Positions 48,830-52,646 of a DNA stretch of 52,646 nucleotides are shown piece by piece. Numbering within the stretch: position 1 is the first letter of the stretch; each line of letters starts with the position of its first letter. The notes under the pieces were generated by a model. The model made no database searches. It was not told where the DNA came from and worked only from the letters and a program-made list of their open reading frames with translations. The stretch comes from Gemmatimonadales bacterium (GTDB lineage Bacteria > Gemmatimonadota > Gemmatimonadetes > Gemmatimonadales > GWC2-71-9): assembly GCA_025934955.1 (NCBI GenBank), contig JAICWE010000018.1, forward strand, positions 1 to 52,646, in the 5' to 3' direction. The translations under genes and the position numbers were made by a program.

Positions 48830-49557
48830 CGGCCGGCCAGCGTGAGGAAGACGTCGTAGAGCGCGTGGGTCCATGCCACGATGCCGAAGCCGCGCGTGAG
48901 ATAGAGCGCGCTGAACAGCACACCGGCGATGGCGCGGAAGACGAACGAGCCGAGCTCGAGCTGGTCGCCGTACGGGCCGACGTAATGGAACGCCGAGAAG
49001 ATCAGCGCGCCGAGAAGCGTGGCGAACACCCCGGACCCGAGCGGGCTCAGCCGGAACACGCCGCGCGCGAGCAGCGCGAGCGCAGATACGAGGATCACCC
49101 GGAAGAGCAGCTCCTCGTAGATGCCGGCGCCGAGCGAGATCATGAGGCGGCTGCCGACGCCGATCCCCGCGGTGCCGCCGAGCGCGAGCAGGTGCAGCCC
49201 CCGGAGCAGCAGTCCGGTCAGCACGCCGGTCGTCGTGCCGAACACCAGCGCCCATCCCGCCGACTCGCCCAGCATGCCGAGGAAAATCCGGGGCCGGAGC
49301 GCGCCGCGGCTCTTCTTCCAGTGCCGCCACACCAGCACGAACCCGGCGCCGAGCAGCAGCGCGCCGAACAGCAGCAGCCCGCGCCGTCCGCCGGCCCAGA
49401 CGAACACGCTCTTGAGCAGCACGTCGGCGCCGTTGCGAAGGCCGGCGATCGCGTCGTGGTCGAGCGCGAACGCGAGCGTCTCGTAGAGCACGAGCAGCGG
49501 CAGCGCGAAGAGCAGGCTGTAGCGCGGGGTGCGCGCCAGGCGCCAGTAGTCGTTCAT
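48826..49557 (-). CDS. CPBP family intramembrane metalloprotease
   Basis: A 243-residue membrane protein with about seven helices. The CPBP/Abi motifs are IYEELLFRVIL (E148, E149, R153), FSAFHYVG (H191) and HALYD (H231, D235), the pattern of Rce1-like intramembrane proteases. Bacterial members mostly have unknown substrates, with some linked to bacteriocin immunity or processing. The N-terminus is cytoplasmic (MNDYWRLARTPRYS). Start at 49557; the upstream region has a TTGACA -35 on this strand (about 49600) but only a weak -10. It converges on the DsbA-like gene. Confidence 0.88.
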   Translation of the reverse strand: MNDYWRLARTPRYSLLFALPLLVLYETLAFALDHDAIAGLRNGADVLLKSVFVWAGGRRGLLLFGALLLGAGFVLVWRHWKKSRGALRPRIFLGMLGESAGWALVFGTTTGVLTGLLLRGLHLLALGGTAGIGVGSRLMISLGAGIYEELLFRVILVSALALLARGVFRLSPLGSGVFATLLGALIFSAFHYVGPYGDQLELGSFVFRAIAGVLFSALYLTRGFGIVAWTHALYDVFLTLAGR

Positions 49558-49676
49558 GCCTGGGGATCAAGCGAACCGCGCCGCCTGACGATTGTCAAAC
49601 GGCGCGGTCGGTATGCATCGGGCTCGAGACGATGCCCGGAACGCACTCGGTCAGCTGCGGATCGCCAGGCGATCGC

Positions 49677-49706
49677 TTGCCCTGCTCGAGCCTCGGATGC
49701 TACTCT
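49677..49706 (+). promoter_or_regulatory. Possible plus-strand promoter in the 49.6-49.8 kb gap (TTGCCC / TACTCT)
   Basis: TTGCCC (49677-49682), 18 bases, TACTCT (49701-49706). The nearest plus-strand start is an ATG at 49716 of a 17-codon open frame; otherwise it reads antisense into the minus-strand lipoprotein. The -10 context (GGATGCTAC..TCT) is shared with the sigma-factor promoter at 12226. Confidence 0.35.
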
Positions 49707-49715
49707 CGCTAGACA

Positions 49716-49769
49716 ATGGATCACCTCCCTTATGAGCGGTGGAACATCGGGCGGACGACGGAATTCTAG
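49716..49769 (+). CDS. Possible 17-residue micro-ORF or leader peptide
   Basis: ATG at 49716 opens 17 codons (MDHLPYERWNIGRTTEF) up to TAG, ten bases after a TANNNT box. The peptide is not obviously low-complexity, but such a short frame can occur by chance. The rest of the 250 bp gap (49558-49809) contains no other gene that I can support. On the opposite strand the same bases hold a full 16S-tail-complementary GGAGGTGATCC. Confidence 0.2.
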   Translation: MDHLPYERWNIGRTTEF

Positions 49770-49809
49770 CGGCGGGCTGCGGTGTGCGCCACCCCGCGGA
49801 TCGGCGATT

Positions 49810-50172
49810 TCACGGGCCGGTGACGGTCCCTTCGTACGTAACCGCGCGCGGCACCACGATACCCGCCGTGAGCACCGTCATCAGCACGTCGCCGAAGCTG
49901 CTATGGGTGCGGATCCGGACGTCCGCGACGCCCTTGCCGCCGACGAGTTGCGTCGCGAGCGCCCGCTCGAGCGACGGTTGCTTGACCCGGAACAGACCCC
50001 AGAAGGCGAACATCGCGCGGCTGGTGACCTTGAAGTGCTGTCCCTGGGCCGCCTGGCCCGCCGGAGATGCCATCGTCACCGGCACACCCAGCGTCGTGGT
50101 GTCGAAGCTGAGCGAGCAGCCGGCGACGAGCAGCGGCAGCGCGAGGGCCGCCGCAAGCGCGGAGAGGCGCAT
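49810..50172 (-). CDS. Small lipoprotein of unknown function (120 aa)
   Basis: ATG at 50172 shares one base with the upstream stop (TGATG). Lipoprotein signal MRLSALAAALALPLLVAGC (Cys 19). The mature part has QGQHFKVTSRAMFAFWGLFR, then SLERALATQLVGGKGVADVR and SFGDVLMTVLTAGIVVPRAV, a pattern recalling Bor-like or other small outer-membrane lipoproteins with a final hydrophobic hairpin. No assigned family. It is the last gene of a run of two barrel-protein genes after the ATP synthase operon and may accompany the barrel encoded just upstream. Confidence 0.68.
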   Translation of the reverse strand: MRLSALAAALALPLLVAGCSLSFDTTTLGVPVTMASPAGQAAQGQHFKVTSRAMFAFWGLFRVKQPSLERALATQLVGGKGVADVRIRTHSSFGDVLMTVLTAGIVVPRAVTYEGTVTGP

Positions 50173-50852
50173 CAGAGCCCGGGCACCCGGATGGTGTAAT
50201 GCAGGCCGGCTTCGAACACGCCCGGCTTGACCGAGCCGTTCTTCATCCAGTCGTAGGCGAGCTGCGCGCCGATGCCGCTCAGCAGATTGAACTCGACGCC
50301 GCCGCTGATGCCGAAATGCGTATCGGTGTTCGACGCGCCGGGAATGCTCGCGTGCACGATGTCCACCCGGGGCGCGATCCACGGCTTGATCGCCAGCACC
50401 GGATTCGGAATGCTGAGCGCGATGCCGAGACCGATCGGGGCGTGCCAGGTCTTCTGATCCACCGCGACGCCGCCGCCGAGCTGCGCCGGGGTCTTCCAGT
50501 AGCCCAACCCACCCTGCAGTGTCACCGACAGCGGCACCAGCGGCCCGCCGAACACCTTGATGTCCGCCGTCCCGCCCACCGACGTGATGCTCGGCCCGCT
50601 GCCCTGCGGGTTGTAGGTGGCGACGGTCGCGCTCGCGCCGAGGAAGCCGAGACCCACGCGGCCGGTGGCGCCGAACGCCGTGCCCTTGCCGTAATCGGCG
50701 TTGGGAAAGCCGACGTTGCCGTAGATCCCGATGCCGTGCGGCACGCCGCTGTTGTACACCGGCAGCCCGAGCACCTGGGCCGACGCCGTCGGCACGAACG
50801 CGAGACCGACGAGCAGCGCCGTGCCGGCGCCGATGAGCCGCGAGAGCCGCAT
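50172..50852 (-). CDS. Outer-membrane beta-barrel protein (226 aa)
   Basis: The ATG at 50852 follows a near-perfect AGGAGGTGAC ribosome site. Signal peptide MRLSRLIGAGTALLVGLAFV...ASAQ, then an eight- to ten-strand barrel pattern: GIGIYGNVGFPNADYGKGTA, GRVGLGFLGASATVATYNPQ, HFGISGGVEFNLLSGIGAQL. Gly and aromatic residues alternate as in OmpA/OmpW-like small barrels. The C-terminus is HYTIRVPGL, without the classical terminal Phe. Function unknown. It is separated from the preceding barrel gene by 137 bp holding a strong terminator at 50933, so it probably has its own promoter. Confidence 0.75.
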   Translation of the reverse strand: MRLSRLIGAGTALLVGLAFVPTASAQVLGLPVYNSGVPHGIGIYGNVGFPNADYGKGTAFGATGRVGLGFLGASATVATYNPQGSGPSITSVGGTADIKVFGGPLVPLSVTLQGGLGYWKTPAQLGGGVAVDQKTWHAPIGLGIALSIPNPVLAIKPWIAPRVDIVHASIPGASNTDTHFGISGGVEFNLLSGIGAQLAYDWMKNGSVKPGVFEAGLHYTIRVPGL

Positions 50853-50932
50853 GTCACCTCCTGAGGAGCTGATGTCGCTGTGGGGCCTGCTTGCTACGGC
50901 GTCCCGACTGCCGATGCTGGCCGGCAAGGTAA

Positions 50933-50956
50933 AGGGGCAAGCGTACGCCTGCCCCT
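50933..50956 (-). terminator. 24 bp near-perfect hairpin after the first barrel gene
   Basis: On the minus strand AGGGGCAGGCGT pairs with ACGCTTGCCCCT (one G-U wobble, no loop spacer), followed by TTTACC. It lies 33 bp after the stop at 50990 and should end much of the ATP-synthase transcript. Confidence 0.75.
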
Positions 50957-50989
50957 GTGCCGCGCATCGAAGCCCTCGGAAGACCCGCG

Positions 50990-51628
50990 TCAGCGGATCC
51001 AGGCGACGCTGACGCCGACGCCGTCGAACGGACTGTCGCCGATACCGCCGCTCACCCGGAGCGAGAGCGAGCGATTGAGATTGATGTCCACGCCGAGCCC
51101 GACCGCGAACGCGATGTCGCTGTTGTCGCCCAGGCCGCCGATATCGGTGGCGAACCGCGGCACGATGATCGGCTGCACGTACGGTGTGAACGTCGTCTTC
51201 GAGCCTTCCAGCTCGATGTGCCGGCCAAGCGACAGCCCGATGGGGATGTTGAGCACGTCCGGCCCGTCGCCGATCACCGCGCCGCCACCGAGCGTGAGTG
51301 ATCCGTCGAGGGGGAAGTGCTCGCTCCAGCTGATCACGCGGGTGCGGAGGTCCGCGCCCACCGAGATCGCGTTGGCGTTCGGCCCGATCTTGACGTACCC
51401 CGCGCGCAGTCCCACGTCGAAGTTGCGCCAGCCGTACGAGTAGAAGCCCTCGAGCGTCCAGTCGTAGCCGCCGGGATCGGAGAACGTCGCGCCCGCCTCG
51501 TGATGCACGAACGACCGATATGGCGACTTGTACACCGGTGAGCCGTTCTCCTGCGCGGCGGCCGTCCCCGCGCCCAGCCCGAGCGCCACCGCCGCCGCCG
51601 CCATCCCTCGCCACAGATTACGCCGCAT
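50990..51628 (-). CDS. Outer-membrane beta-barrel protein fused in register to the atp operon (212 aa)
   Basis: The ATG at 51628 lies 11 bp inside the atpC gene; an AAGGAG site six bases upstream decides this start. Signal peptide MRRNLWRGMAAAAVALGLGA...AAAQ, then barrel strands such as YDWTLEGFYSYGWRNFDVGL, TFTPYVQPIIVPRFATDIGG and LSLRVSGGIGDSPFDGVGVS, ending VAWIR. It has the Gly/aromatic alternation of small outer-membrane barrels and an aromatic (W) near the C-terminus. No family name. It is read with atpD-atpC by position, although the products act in different membranes. Confidence 0.75.
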   Translation of the reverse strand: MRRNLWRGMAAAAVALGLGAGTAAAQENGSPVYKSPYRSFVHHEAGATFSDPGGYDWTLEGFYSYGWRNFDVGLRAGYVKIGPNANAISVGADLRTRVISWSEHFPLDGSLTLGGGAVIGDGPDVLNIPIGLSLGRHIELEGSKTTFTPYVQPIIVPRFATDIGGLGDNSDIAFAVGLGVDINLNRSLSLRVSGGIGDSPFDGVGVSVAWIR

Positions 51629-51892
51629 GCGATTCTCCTTGCACGGATTCAGCCACCACACGGACCCGGTCGTCCACCACCTGCAAGAATCCGCCGCGCA
51701 CCCGGAACGTCCGCGCCCCCGAGCCGCCGCGCACGGTCAAGATACCATGGCCGAGCAGCGTCATGAATGGCGCGTGCCCGGGAAGGATGCCGACGTCCCC
51801 GTCGAAGGCGGGCGCCACCACCGAGTCGGCGTCGCCGTCGTACATCGCCGCTTCGGGCGAGATCACCGTCACCCGCATGGTACGGTCGGCCA

Positions 51893-51893
<1 letters not shown>
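51618..51893 (-). CDS. atpC: ATP synthase epsilon subunit (short form)
   Basis: A 91-residue F1 epsilon subunit. MRVTVISPEAAMYDGDADSV, then DGDVGILPGHAPFMTLLG and FRVRGGFLQVVDDRVRVVAE form the N-terminal beta-sandwich of the family. The C-terminal two-helix inhibitory arm found in longer epsilon subunits is absent, so regulation by the epsilon arm is not expected. ATG at 51893 shares one base with the atpD stop; an internal ATG at residue 6 is possible. It links the gamma shaft to the c-ring in the cytoplasmic F1 sector. Confidence 0.95.

Positions 51894-52646
<753 letters not shown>

Noticed and set aside
49716..49729. GGATCACCTCC as a possible remnant of the 16S rRNA 3' end
   Set aside because: The bases before it (CTCTCGCTAGACAAT) do not match the conserved helix 45 region, so it is not an rRNA fragment; it is treated instead as a strong ribosome-site complement.

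Overview
The window reads as ordinary chromosome from a very GC-rich, Gram-negative-type (diderm) bacterium. Outer-membrane barrel proteins, many lipoprotein signals, periplasmic c-type and copper proteins and a PQQ dehydrogenase all point to an aerobic or microaerobic diderm. The mix of families (OFA-type MFS with its micro-subunit, DUF1028, RskA-type anti-sigma, TPM/LemA, PSP1/RicT, PDH-lipoate cluster) looks to me like Gemmatimonadota. That is inference from gene content, because no rRNA or other phylogenetic marker could be compared. I see no tRNA, rRNA, CRISPR array, prophage or insertion sequence. Gene density is very high and many neighbours share 1-4 bp stop/start overlaps.

Layout. 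1-534 is the tail of cydB. A minus-strand five-gene run (5311 down to 548) carries a coiled-coil protein, a DUF1028 hydrolase, a POT peptide transporter, a TsdA-like dihaem cytochrome c and a Tat-exported DsrE-like protein. 5.4-10.6 kb has a lipoprotein, a glutamine-amidotransferase-fold hydrolase, an unknown protein, a hybrid histidine kinase and a GT2 glycosyltransferase. 10.7-15.8 kb holds a small membrane protein, ThiO, an ECF sigma/RskA anti-sigma pair, a DUF1684 protein and a TlpA-like thioredoxin. 15.8-21.8 kb is a redox/transport block: sulfocyanin-like copper protein, OFA transporter plus a 43-residue micro-subunit, PQQ dehydrogenase and a barrel protein.

21.9-29.9 kb is a self-contained pyruvate dehydrogenase/lipoate operon (lipA-pdhA-pdhB-pdhC-lpdA-membrane protein-lipB) ending in a sulfite-oxidase-fold molybdoprotein. 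30.9-35.3 kb (minus) encodes three metallopeptidases. 35.4-44.2 kb is housekeeping: hisIE, dnaE, accA, ricT-like, metG and an M23 peptidase. 44.2-47.4 kb (minus) is a tight five-gene operon TPM / nucleotidyltransferase-like / LemA / lipoprotein / DUF488, which is the best candidate here for an unstudied system. The end of the window holds a DsbA-like protein, a CPBP protease, two barrel proteins and a lipoprotein directly behind atpC and a truncated atpD.

Regulatory signals stand out because the genome is so GC-rich. Several promoters place a TANNNT -10 box exactly six bases before the start codon (leaderless genes), and one back-to-back promoter pair uses the same bases as -35 element on both strands. 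Five strong terminator hairpins are visible.
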